From Acidobacteriota bacterium (GTDB taxonomy: Bacteria; Acidobacteriota; Terriglobia; Bryobacterales; Bryobacteraceae), in assembly GCA_016213755.1 (NCBI GenBank), contig JACQZT010000200.1:66710-110502 (forward strand): a DNA stretch of 43,793 nucleotides, in the 5' to 3' direction. A program made the translations under genes and the position numbers. Shown in pieces: positions 9,038 to 18,400 of this stretch; positions within the stretch are counted from its first letter, which is position 1, and every line of letters begins with the position of its first letter. A model generated the notes under the pieces. That model was not told the DNA's origin. It saw only the letters and a program-made list of their open reading frames with translations, and made no database searches.

Positions 9038-10029
9038 AACGGGGCGGCGATGTTCGTCAGCGCGGGTTCGCGCCGCGCCAACTCGGGCGGGAGCGAGAAC
9101 CGCACGTCCTCATCCTTGACCTGCACTTCCTCGAGTTCCGCAAAACCCTGCTCCTGAAGCGCCTCGATCAGTTCCTGCACCAAGTTTTCCGGCGCCGATG
9201 CGCCGGCTGTCACGGCCACGGTCGAGACTCCCTCCAGCCATTCGGGGCGCACTTCGCCGCAGTCGTCCAGCAGGTAGGCCGGCACGCCGATGCCCGCGCA
9301 AACTTCCACCAGGCGGCGCGAATTCGAACTGTTCCGCGAACCCACCACCAACAGGACGTCGGCCCTCGGCGCCACCGCTTTCACCGCTACCTGCCGGTTC
9401 TCGGTCGCGTAGCAGATGTCCTGGGCGGGCGGCGCCTGGATGGCCGGGAATCTCTCTTTCAGACGAGCCACGATGTCCCTGGTTTCATCCAGGCTCAGGG
9501 TGGTCTGAGTCAAATACACAACGCGGCTGGGGTCGGGAACCGTCAACTGATCCACCTCGCCCAGGTTGGACACCAGCACGGTGCTGTCCGGCGCTTCGCC
9601 CAGAGTGCCCACCACCTCGTCGTGGTCCTTGTGGCCGATCAGCACAATGCTGAAACCCAGGCGTGCAAAGCGCACGGCCTCCAGATGCACTTTGGTCACC
9701 AGCGGGCAGGTGGCGTCGATGACGTGCAGGCCCCTTTGCCGGGCCTCGACCCGCACCGCCGGCGAGACTCCGTGAGCGCTGAAAATGACGCGGGCGCCCT
9801 CGGGCGCCTCGCTCAGTTCCTCCACGAAGATCGCGCCCCGGGCGCGCAGGTCGTCCACCACGTGACGGTTGTGGACGATTTCCCTGCGCACATAGATCGG
9901 CGCGCCGTACAACTCCAGCGCAATCTGCACCACGTCGATGGCGCGCACCACGCCGGCGCAGAAACCGCGCGGAGTCAAGAGCAAGACCTTCTTCGTCCCA
10001 GCCGGAACACCGGCCCCGTTACGAGACAT
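9034..10029 (-). CDS. ispH: 4-hydroxy-3-methylbut-2-enyl diphosphate reductase
   Basis: 331 aa; [74 protein letters not shown]; 4-bp overlap with shc. Confidence 0.97.
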   Translation of the reverse strand: MSRNGAGVPAGTKKVLLLTPRGFCAGVVRAIDVVQIALELYGAPIYVRREIVHNRHVVDDLRARGAIFVEELSEAPEGARVIFSAHGVSPAVRVEARQRGLHVIDATCPLVTKVHLEAVRFARLGFSIVLIGHKDHDEVVGTLGEAPDSTVLVSNLGEVDQLTVPDPSRVVYLTQTTLSLDETRDIVARLKERFPAIQAPPAQDICYATENRQVAVKAVAPRADVLLVVGSRNSSNSRRLVEVCAGIGVPAYLLDDCGEVRPEWLEGVSTVAVTAGASAPENLVQELIEALQEQGFAELEEVQVKDEDVRFSLPPELARREPALTNIAAPL

Positions 10030-10128
10030 AAGCGTACTTCATTATACCAACAACATTCGCGACGCCCCCTTCGCGGCGCACTCCTGTGATACGCTCGCTG
10101 GAAGAACGAACCGAGGAACGAACACACT

Positions 10129-10428
10129 ATGCACAGGAACCTGCTCACCGTGGTGGCCGAGATGGTGGCCCAGCCGGGCAAGGAAGACGAACTGCGGCAA
10201 GCGCTGCTTGGGTTGGTGGAGCCGACCCGCCAGGAAGAGGGTTTCGTGCAGTACGACCTGCACCAAGCCACGGGCGAGCCGGGCCGCTTCCTCTTTTACG
10301 AGAACTGGACCTCGGCGGCGGCGCTGGAGCATCACCTCCAATCGCCCCACCTGGTGGCCTTTCTCGACGTGTCGGGCGGCCTGCTGGCCGAGCCTCCCCG
10401 CATCCTCACTTACGCCCGGATTGCCTGA
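10129..10428 (+). CDS. Antibiotic biosynthesis monooxygenase (ABM) domain protein / putative quinol monooxygenase
   Basis: 99 aa; VVAEMVAQPGKEDELRQALLGLVEPTRQEEGFVQYDLHQ..FLFYENWTSAAALEHHLQSPHL is the ABM dimeric ferredoxin-like pattern. Confidence 0.88.
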   Translation: MHRNLLTVVAEMVAQPGKEDELRQALLGLVEPTRQEEGFVQYDLHQATGEPGRFLFYENWTSAAALEHHLQSPHLVAFLDVSGGLLAEPPRILTYARIA

Positions 10429-10464
10429 GGGCCGGCGCGGTTCGAAGGGGCCTGAAAACGCGAC

Positions 10465-10497
10465 GGCGTTCGGGCGGGAGTCTCCGGCCCGAACGCC
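10465..10497. terminator. Perfect 11-bp stem inverted repeat between convergent genes, probable bidirectional terminator
   Basis: GGCGTTCGGGC(10465-10475) - 11-nt loop - GCCCGAACGCC(10487-10497), between the ABM stop (10428) and the pilin stop (10522). Confidence 0.7.
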
Positions 10498-10521
10498 TGT
10501 CGGAAAATCGAATGGTTGCGC

Positions 10522-10719
10522 TTAGCCGTTGCTGGCGGCGCTGGTCATCAGGTTCGAAACCTTCCGGAACACCGTGCTGATGCTGCTGGCGACGTTCGGC
10601 ATCACCGCGCCCGCGGCCACGGCCACGAAACCGGCCATCAACGCGTACTCGATGAGGTCCTGTCCCCGGGTGTCCTTCCAGATTCTCAATTTCAATGCCA
10701 GATTGGTCAAACGATTCAT
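10522..10719 (-). CDS. Flp/Fap class III pilin
   Basis: 65 aa from ATG at 10719 with GGAGAGAGAAGCTA upstream; MNRLTNLALKLRIWKDTRGQDLIEYALMAGFVAVAAGAVMPNVASSISTVF; GQDLIEYAL is the Flp prepilin signature. Confidence 0.92.
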   Translation of the reverse strand: MNRLTNLALKLRIWKDTRGQDLIEYALMAGFVAVAAGAVMPNVASSISTVFRKVSNLMTSAASNG

Positions 10720-10855
10720 TAGCTTCTCTCCTCTCCCTGTCCTTGCAGCTTTACCGCTGTCAACGCTTCGGGTCTGTACTTCATCCATCGGCTTTCCTGT
10801 CCAAAACATTAGGCCGCAGTTCGAGGACGTCGCGCAGCGGTTATCCTGGAGTCAT

Positions 10856-11206
10856 ATGACTGGGAAAGAGCAACTGGCCAACAGACAGTGCGTACCCTGC
10901 CGCGGCGGCGTGCCGCCCCTGGAGGGAGAGGAGTTGCGGCGCCTCCAGGAGCAACTGCCGGGATGGGAAACCGTGGCGGACCATCACTTGGCGAAAACCT
11001 TTTCGTTCCCGGATTTTAGCTCCGCGCTGGAGTTCGTGAATCGAATCGGAGCGGAAGCCGAGGCCCAGGGCCACCACCCCGACCTGCTGCTTTCCTGGGG
11101 CAAGGTCGGGGTGCGGATCTTCACTCACAAGATCGACGGCCTCACCGAGAGCGACTTCATTCTAGCGGCGCCTATCGACCGGCTCAGCGCGCCGCCGCGG
11201 CCGTGA
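10856..11206 (+). CDS. 4a-hydroxytetrahydrobiopterin (pterin-4a-carbinolamine) dehydratase
   Basis: 116 aa; LEGEELRRLQEQLPGWE, KTFSFPDFSSALEFVNRIGAEAEAQGHHPDLLLSWGKVGVRIFTHKIDGLTESDF. Confidence 0.93.
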   Translation: MTGKEQLANRQCVPCRGGVPPLEGEELRRLQEQLPGWETVADHHLAKTFSFPDFSSALEFVNRIGAEAEAQGHHPDLLLSWGKVGVRIFTHKIDGLTESDFILAAPIDRLSAPPRP

Positions 11207-11600
11207 GCCGGACCTGGACGGGGGCGTTCCGGACCATTTCTTCCTTCTCGGCGCGGGATTTTGGCAGCCGGGCGCCCACCGCGTTTTCGCCGGCCAGGAC
11301 TTCTCTCAAGAAGTACCGGTCGCCGTAGCGGTCGAAGACCAGCGCGCTGGCGAAGCCGGTGCGATTGTAGCTTCCCGCGTTAAACACGATGGACAAAGTC
11401 ACCTTGGCGTCCGTGGAACCGATCTGCAACTGGCGCCTGAACCAGTCCTGAGCGAACACATACTCGCCGGCCGGAACGCGCTGGTTCCCGGCCATGAAAT
11501 CGAAGGGAACGCTGGCCCGGATTGCGACCGCGTCCCCGGCCCACGCACTGGCGCTCATGAGCGCCGCCAGGGCCAGCCCAACCCACCACTTGTTGTGCAT
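11184..11600 (-). CDS. Small secreted protein of unknown function (VPFDFMAGNQ...PAGEY type)
   Basis: 138 aa with a signal peptide (MHNKWWVGLALAALMSASAWA); VPFDFMAGNQRVPAGEYVF. Resembles a family seen often in Acidobacteria. 3' end overlaps the convergent pterin dehydratase by 23 bp. Confidence 0.7.
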   Translation of the reverse strand: MHNKWWVGLALAALMSASAWAGDAVAIRASVPFDFMAGNQRVPAGEYVFAQDWFRRQLQIGSTDAKVTLSIVFNAGSYNRTGFASALVFDRYGDRYFLREVLAGENAVGARLPKSRAEKEEMVRNAPVQVRLTAAAAR

Positions 11601-11722
11601 AATTTGATTCTCTCCTTCCGGCGCTTGGCGCCTTCACCCCCTTCATACGCGAAAAATCAGCCGCCGGACGGCGTTAAGGGCCGCCAGGGACGTTTTGGCG
11701 CGCTTTGGCGCAGGTTGGCCAG

Positions 11723-11740
11723 CCGCTCCCTGAGGAGCGG
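11723..11740. terminator. Short hairpin downstream of the PIG-L gene
   Basis: CCGCTCC(11723-11729) CTGA GGAGCGG(11734-11740), between the PIG-L stop (11767) and the next co-oriented gene (starts 11600). Confidence 0.45.
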
Positions 11741-11766
11741 TCGGAGTAGCTATTTCGGAACGGGAG

Positions 11767-12456
11767 CTAGGGTTCCAGCAGATCGAGGACCACGGGCTTG
11801 GGCGCCCAGCGCACGAACGCTTCGGCGTACGGGCGGCCGATCTCGATGCCGCGCCAGCGGTTGCAGGTGGTGTAGTCGGGCACCAGCCGCGGCTGCGCCG
11901 CGAGCTTCCGCAAGGCTTCCAGCTTGCGCTCGAAGACGTCGCTGATGTCCACGTAATGGTCGGGCACGAAACCGACGCGGGCGGCGGTGCCGATGTTGGG
12001 CTCGAAGAAACGGATGTCCCAGCTTCCGTTGGCGAGCTGCGCGGCCAGGATGGCGGCCTGCGCGGTCTGCCAGTGCGAGGCGTAAGTGAGCTCATCCTTC
12101 CAGTGGGTGAGGATGATGTCCGGCTTGAAGTCGGCGATCTCCCCGGCCAGCATCTCCACGCGCTCGGCGGTCATGCGCAGCGGATTGTCGCCGAAGCCGA
12201 ACATGCGCCCCTCGGCGCCGACCGCCTCCGCCGCGGCGAAGGCCTCCCTTTCGCGGATGCGGCGCACCTCGCCGAGCGAAATGTCCGGTTTCTGCTGGAA
12301 CAGGAGCTGGCTCTCGTTGGTCTCGCCGTGCGAGAGCCACACCACCCGGACTTTCGAGCCGGCGCGCACGTGCTTGATGAGCGTGCCGCCGGCGCGCGAG
12401 CAGAAATCGGCCGGGTGCGCGCTGACGGCCATGACCTTCAGGTTGCGGGCTTCCAT
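11767..12456 (-). CDS. PIG-L family metal-dependent hydrolase, resembling 4-oxalomesaconate hydratase (GalB-like)
   Basis: 229 aa: VMAVSAHPADFCSRAGGTLIKH, WLSHGETNES, EVRRIREREAFAAAEAVGAEGRMFGFGDNPLRM; resembles remembered GalB layout (SAHSADF..RAGG, LSFGERGES, ..FDIGDYPMR). Confidence 0.75.
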   Translation of the reverse strand: MEARNLKVMAVSAHPADFCSRAGGTLIKHVRAGSKVRVVWLSHGETNESQLLFQQKPDISLGEVRRIREREAFAAAEAVGAEGRMFGFGDNPLRMTAERVEMLAGEIADFKPDIILTHWKDELTYASHWQTAQAAILAAQLANGSWDIRFFEPNIGTAARVGFVPDHYVDISDVFERKLEALRKLAAQPRLVPDYTTCNRWRGIEIGRPYAEAFVRWAPKPVVLDLLEP

Positions 12457-12467
12457 CTCCGTGCTCC

Positions 12468-13709
12468 CTATCCCCACCAGACTTCGCCCGGCGCCAGGTG
12501 AGCCTTCACGACGTCGGGGTTGAGCTCGAGCGCCAGGCCGGGTTTGTTCGGCAGTTCGATGAAGCCGCCGCGAATGGGCGGCCCCGGCAAAACCAGGACC
12601 TGGTCCATCCAGCCGCCGCGCCCGAGCACGGTCTCGCAGGCGATGTAGTCTCGTACCGCGGCCGCCCACTGGATGGTGATCATGGTGCAGACCAGGCTGC
12701 CGGTGTTGTGGTTGGCCATCGGCACTCCGAATACTTCGGCCAGGTCGGCGATGCGCTTGGTTTCCAGCAGGCCGCCGGTGTTGCGCAGGTCCGGGTGCGC
12801 GATGTCCAGCGCCTGGTTCAGGAGAAAGTCCTTGAAGCCCTGGCGGCGGGCCAGATTCTCGCCGGTGCAGATGGGCACGCGGGAGCTGGCCACCAGGCGT
12901 TTCCAGCTTTCCGAGTAGTCGGGGATCATGGGATCTTCGAGCCACAGCGGGCGGATAGGCTCGACCGCCTCGGCCAACTGGATGGCGGTGCGCACGTCGT
13001 ACTCCCAGTGGCAGTGCACCATGATGTCGTGGTCGAAGCCGATGGCCGCGCGGCAGTTCTCGTAGCCGCGGCGGATGCGGTTCAACTCGGTGGTGGTGAG
13101 CACGCGGTTGGAGCGGTCGCGGGCTTTATCACTTGCCGGATCGGTGTGCGCAAAGCCGAACTTGTGGGCCGTGAAACCGCTGGGATCGGCCTTCACTTTC
13201 CGCGCCCATTCGCGGCAGGAGGCCGGATCCAGCATGTCGCGCGGCGCGGCGTGGTTGTAAACCCGCACGCGGTCGCGGAACTTGCCGCCCAGCAGCGTGG
13301 TGGCGGGGACCCCCAGGATCTTGCCGGCCAGATCCCAGAGCGCCATCTCGACGCCGCTCACCGCGCGCATCAGGTTGTGCGCCGAGCCGTCGGTGCGCGC
13401 GGCCAGCACGCTGGTGTAAAGGGCGTCGATCTCCAGCGGGTCGCGGCCCACCAGCAGCGGCTTGAGCGCCAGCACCTGCTCCTTGACGCCCACGCCCGGG
13501 CTTCCGTAGCCCTCGCCGATGCCGAAAACGCCGGCGTCGGTGTCGATCCGGACCAGGGTGTAGTTGCGGTCCGGGCCTTGCAGGATCATGACCCGCACAT
13601 CGCGGATCTTGGTGCGGCCTTTCTCGGCCGCCGCCAGCGCGTGGTAAGGCAGCAGCGCGGCCAAACTCGCCACAAAGCGCCGCCGGTTGAAATGTTGTGT
13701 TCCCGTCAT
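12468..13709 (-). CDS. Enolase superfamily (mandelate racemase/muconate lactonizing) protein with twin-arginine-type leader
   Basis: 413 aa; N-terminal NRRRFVASLAALLPYHALA; RAVSGVEMALWDLAGKILG, WLEDPMIPD, CTGENLARRQGFKDFL, DIAHPDLRNTGGLLETKRIADLAEVFGVPMANHNTGS. Confidence 0.88.
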   Translation of the reverse strand: MTGTQHFNRRRFVASLAALLPYHALAAAEKGRTKIRDVRVMILQGPDRNYTLVRIDTDAGVFGIGEGYGSPGVGVKEQVLALKPLLVGRDPLEIDALYTSVLAARTDGSAHNLMRAVSGVEMALWDLAGKILGVPATTLLGGKFRDRVRVYNHAAPRDMLDPASCREWARKVKADPSGFTAHKFGFAHTDPASDKARDRSNRVLTTTELNRIRRGYENCRAAIGFDHDIMVHCHWEYDVRTAIQLAEAVEPIRPLWLEDPMIPDYSESWKRLVASSRVPICTGENLARRQGFKDFLLNQALDIAHPDLRNTGGLLETKRIADLAEVFGVPMANHNTGSLVCTMITIQWAAAVRDYIACETVLGRGGWMDQVLVLPGPPIRGGFIELPNKPGLALELNPDVVKAHLAPGEVWWG

Positions 13710-13852
13710 AGGCTCTCCGATTGCGGGGCAGGCCCCGGCCTATGGATTGTATCGCGTCGCGGCATCTGGGCGGAGGGGCCAATTTCCCGCATCCCGGCGC
13801 GGGCCGGTCTCATCCAAGTAGTTGATAGCAAGAACCCAAAGGAGACACGAGA

Positions 13853-14467
13853 ATGGCTTTCACTTTGCCCGCCCTGCCCTACGCGCACGATGCCCTGGAA
13901 CCCTGGATCGACAAGCTGACCATGGAAACCCATCACGGCAAGCACCACCAGGCCTATGTGAATAACCTGAACAAGGCGCTGGAATCGGCGCCCGAACTGG
14001 CTTCCAAGAGTCTGGACGAACTGCTGGCCAGCCAGCTTGCCGCGGTTCCCGAGAGCATCCGCACGGCGGTTCGCAACAACGGCGGCGGAGTGGCCAACCA
14101 CAACATCTTCTGGGAGATCATGGGACCGAATGCGGGCGGCGCGCCCGCCGGCAAGGTGGCCGGGGCGATCGCCTCCGCGTTCAACTCGTTCGACAGCTTC
14201 AAAGAGAAGTTCAACGCCGCCGCCATCGGCCGCTTCGGTTCCGGCTGGGCGTGGCTGGTGAAAAATCCCGCGGGCAAGCTGGAAATTCTCTCCACTCCCA
14301 ACCAGGACTCGCCCGTTTCCGACGGCAGCCAGGTGATTCTTACCTTGGACGTTTGGGAGCACGCCTACTACCTGAAGTATCAGAACCGCCGGCCCGAGTA
14401 CGTGGGCGCCTGGTGGAACGTGGTGAACTGGGCGGCGGTCGAAAAGCGCTTCAACGCCCTAAAGTAA
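13853..14467 (+). CDS. Superoxide dismutase, Fe/Mn family
   Basis: 204 aa; [90 protein letters not shown]. Confidence 0.96.
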   Translation: MAFTLPALPYAHDALEPWIDKLTMETHHGKHHQAYVNNLNKALESAPELASKSLDELLASQLAAVPESIRTAVRNNGGGVANHNIFWEIMGPNAGGAPAGKVAGAIASAFNSFDSFKEKFNAAAIGRFGSGWAWLVKNPAGKLEILSTPNQDSPVSDGSQVILTLDVWEHAYYLKYQNRRPEYVGAWWNVVNWAAVEKRFNALK

Positions 14468-14480
14468 TACGATTGGAGGG

Positions 14481-15407
14481 ATGCTTCGTCGTGCCGCGCT
14501 GAGCTTCCTTCTTTTCTCTCTGGCATCCCGGGCGGAACGCACAGTCGCCGTCACTATTGACGATTTGCCGGTGGCCCAATCCGGCGCTGGCGGATGTGAG
14601 TTCCCCCGGCTTCAGTCCCTCACCGAACGTCTTCTCGAACCGTTCCGCGTGGCCCGCGTTCCGCTCACCGGCTTCGTCGTCGCAGGCAACTGCCCCGGCC
14701 TCACCACGGAGGAAAAGAAGCGCATCCTGGGCGCCTGGCAGGCGGCGGGCGCCGAACTGGGCAACCACACCTACTCCCATCCCGGCCTCAACACCACGCC
14801 CATCGAAGAGTACGAACGGAACATCCTGCGCGCCGATGCCGAGTTGAAGCGACTGCTGGGTGTGGAGCGCATCCGCTTCTTCCGCTCCCCCATGCTGCAC
14901 ACCGGCGCGGACCGGGAAACCAAAGAGCGCCTGGAGCGATTTCTAGCCGAGCACGGTTATCGGCAGGCGCCGGTCACCTTCGACAACTCCGACTGGATGT
15001 TCGCCTTCGTGTATTCTCGGGCCCGCGACCGCGGCGACAGCCAGCTGGCGGAACGCGTTCGCGACGCTTACGTTCCGTACATGGAGTCGATCGTCGGCTT
15101 CTTCGAAAAACGCGCGGTCGAGGTGGTGGGGCGGGAGATTCCGCAGGTCCTGCTGCTGCACGCCAACCGTCTCAACTCGGAGATGGCGCCGCAACTGCTC
15201 TCCATGCTGAAGCGCCGCGGCTATCGTTTCGTCTCCCTCGAAGAAGCGCTCGCGGATGACGCCTACCGTCTGCCCAACCATTACGCCGGCAAGGGCGGCT
15301 TCTCCTGGATCCACCGCTGGTCGATGACCCAGGGGATGCCTAACAAAGGGGAACCGGACGAGCCGGCCTGGTTGCGGGAGGAATACGAGAGGATGACCCG
15401 GCCGTAG
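14481..15407 (+). CDS. Secreted polysaccharide deacetylase (NodB homology)
   Basis: 308 aa; signal peptide; VAVTIDDLPVA, GAELGNHTYSHPGLN, FFRSPMLHTG. Confidence 0.85.
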   Translation: MLRRAALSFLLFSLASRAERTVAVTIDDLPVAQSGAGGCEFPRLQSLTERLLEPFRVARVPLTGFVVAGNCPGLTTEEKKRILGAWQAAGAELGNHTYSHPGLNTTPIEEYERNILRADAELKRLLGVERIRFFRSPMLHTGADRETKERLERFLAEHGYRQAPVTFDNSDWMFAFVYSRARDRGDSQLAERVRDAYVPYMESIVGFFEKRAVEVVGREIPQVLLLHANRLNSEMAPQLLSMLKRRGYRFVSLEEALADDAYRLPNHYAGKGGFSWIHRWSMTQGMPNKGEPDEPAWLREEYERMTRP

Positions 15408-15439
15408 CGCTCACCCCGGATGTATACTGAGTCCGATAC

Positions 15440-15486
15440 GGGGAGCTTCACCAGGGTGAGTTCCCGGTACGCGACAAGGGGGTCGC
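15440..15486 (+). promoter_or_regulatory. Leader with two consecutive hairpins before a TonB-receptor start codon; second hairpin shows the SD in its loop
   Basis: GGGGAGCTTCACC-AGG-GTGAGTTCCC followed by GCGAC-AAGGGG-GTCGC (15471-15486), then AACT and ATG at 15491. Confidence 0.4.
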
Positions 15487-15490
15487 AACT

Positions 15491-18400
15491 ATGAGCAGTC
15501 GGTTTCTGCGTTTGATTTCGCTGCTGGTGTGCGCGGGCGCGCTGTTCGCGCAGTCCACGACGCAGCAAATCTCGGGCTTTGTCAGAGACGCCACGGGCGC
15601 CGTTGTGCAATCCGCGAAAGTGGCGGTGCGGAGTGTAGCCACCGGCCAGGTGCGCGGCGCGCCGGTCAATGAAAACGGATTCTACGTGGTCAGCAATTTG
15701 CCCATCGGCGAGTACGAAATCTCGGCCGAGGCGGCGGGGTTCAAGAAGTTCGTCCAGACCAACGTCATCGTGGTCGTGAACTCGAAACCCGCCGTGGACA
15801 TTGTGCTCGAAGTGGGCTCGGTCTCCGATTCGGTCACCATCACGGCCGACGCCGCGCAGATCGAGACTTCCAGCGGCGAGGTGGGCCGCCTGGTCACCGG
15901 CCAGCAGGCCACCCAGATGCAGTTGAACGGCCGCAACTTCACGCAGTTGCTGGCACTGATTCCGGGCGTTTCCACCACCAACCGTTCGGCCATGGACCTG
16001 TTCGGCGGATATGGCTCGAACATGAGTTCGCAGTCGGCCAACGGCGGCCGCACTGACACCTTTTCCTGGAACATCGACGGCGTCGACAACAAGGACAACG
16101 GCGGCGGCGGCAACAACTTCGTTAACGTCAACCCGGACGCCATCGCCGAGTTCAAGGTGCTCACCACTAACTACAGCGCCGAGTACGGCCAGAACGCCGG
16201 CGCCATCATCAACCTGGCGCTCAAGAGCGGCGGCAAGGAGTTCCACGGCGCCGCCTACGAATACGTGCGCAACGACGCCTTCGACGCCCGCGCCTTTAAC
16301 GCCATCACCAAGCAGAAGCTGCGCTTCAACAATTTCGGGTGGAACCTGGGCGGGCCGGTCTACATCCCCGGCAAATTCAATACCGACAAGAACAAGCTGT
16401 TCGTCTTCGGCGGCATGGAGTTCAAACGCATGCGCTCGGGCGCCATCAACACCTGGACGGTGCCGGTGATGGCCATCCGCAACGGCGATTTGTCCAGCCT
16501 CCCCACCGCGCAATGGCCCAAGGACCCGCTCACCGGGCAGGTCTTCCCCGGAGGCGTGATTCCCCAGGCGCGCATCAACAAGGACACCAAGCGGCTGATC
16601 GACAACTACCCGGCGCCGAACTTCGCCGGATCGGGCGGCAACCTGGTCTTTCCCACCACCGCCCCCCTCAGCGCCAACCAGTACATCGTCCGGGGCGACT
16701 ACATCGTCAACGACAAGCACCAGGTGACGCTCCATTACCTGCGCGACTACTACACTTCGCTGCAAAACCTGACCTCGCTGGTGACTTACGATCGCAACAT
16801 CCCGGGCACCAACACCAAGGCGCAGTGGACTTTCGTCGCCAGCCCCACCACGGTCAACACGTTTCAATTCTCCTTCAGCGGCAACGTGATCTTCCAGGGC
16901 AACTTCCTGGCCAATCCGCTGTTCGTCACCGACTACACCCGCAAGGGCCAGGGCATCACCTACCCCATGATTTACGGCCGCAACGACACCATTCCGAGCC
17001 TCAACATCTCGGGCTACAACGGCCTGGGCGCGTCCAGCGTCAACTGGAACAATTTCAACCGCCTGTTCAACTGGAAGGACGACTTCTCGAAACTCATCGG
17101 GAACCACAACCTGAAGGCCGGCCTGCTGATCCTGCGCAGCCGCAAGAACCAGGACAACTGGCCCTCAGTGAATGGCACCATCGGTTTCGCGACCGGCCAC
17201 TCCAACTCCACTGGCAACGCCTTTGCCGACGCGCTCATCGGCCACTTCAACACCTACACGGAAGCCGACACCAACCGTGAGGGCTGGTATCGCTTCACCC
17301 AGGTGGAGCCTTACATTCAGGACGACTGGAAGGTGTCCAGCCGCCTGACGCTCAACCTGGGCTTCCGTTACCAGTACATGCAGCCGCAGTACAGCGCGCT
17401 GCAAAACACCGTCCTTTGGCTGCCGCAGTACTTCGATCCAGCGAAGGCGCCGGCCATCAACCGTTCCAACGGCGCCATCCTGCCCGGCAGCTACGATCCG
17501 TACAACGGTCTGGCCCTGGGCGGGACGGACTTCCCCGAGTCGGCCAAGAAGCGCATCGCCAAGACCGCCGACCCGGCCGTAAAGGCGCTCTTCCGAGGCT
17601 TGCCCAAGGAGACCGCTGACAACTACTGGGGAACCTGGGGGCCGCGCATCGGCCTGGCCTACGACCTGACCGGCAAGCAGAAGACCGTGCTGCGCGGCGG
17701 CTACGGCGTGTTTTATGAACGCATCGAAGGCAACTTCGTCTTCAGCGCCATCAACAACCCGCCGTTTATCTCCCAGTCGGACATCTCCGACGGCACCATG
17801 GCCAACCCCCGGGGCGGCACCACACAGGTATTCCCCGGCGGCTTCTCGAACTCGCACCCGCTGGACATGAAGGTGCCCCGCATCATGAACTGGAGCCTGG
17901 GCATCCAGCACAAGCTCACTGCCGACACCACGGTGGACGTGGCCTACGTGGGTTCGAGCGCCGCCAACCTGTCGCGCACCTACAACCCCAACCAACTGCC
18001 GGCGGGCACCCTGCAAAGGAACCCTGGCGTGAACGCCAACGCGCTGCGGCCGTATCCGGGCTGGGCCAACATCAACATGTACGTGACGGGATCCAACTCC
18101 ATCTACAATTCGCTGCAAACGCAGGTGAAGCGGCAGATGAAGGACGGGGGCCTGCTGAACATGTCCTATACCTGGTCCCGGGTCATCACCGACGCCAGCG
18201 GTTACAGCGAGGGACCGATGGACAGCTACAACTTCAAGCGCGAGCGCGGCCTGGCCACCTTCCACCGGGCGCACGTCTTTGTCTTCAGCTACATCTACCC
18301 GCTTCCGTTCTGGAGAAAAGGCGACGAATGGTATAAGAAGGCCTTCGGCAACTGGCAGCTTTCCGGCGTGACCACCATGCAGACCGGCCAGCCGCTCAAC

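Noticed and set aside
11767-12945. 392-aa ORF taken as one protein
   Set aside because: The PIG-L domain starts at ATG 12456; upstream residues are an out-of-frame read of the enolase-superfamily gene.
15281-17107. 608-aa minus-strand ORF opposite the deacetylase and TonB receptor
   Set aside because: Mirror-frame ORF from GC-skewed codon use; low-complexity Val/Gly/Asp composition, no motifs.
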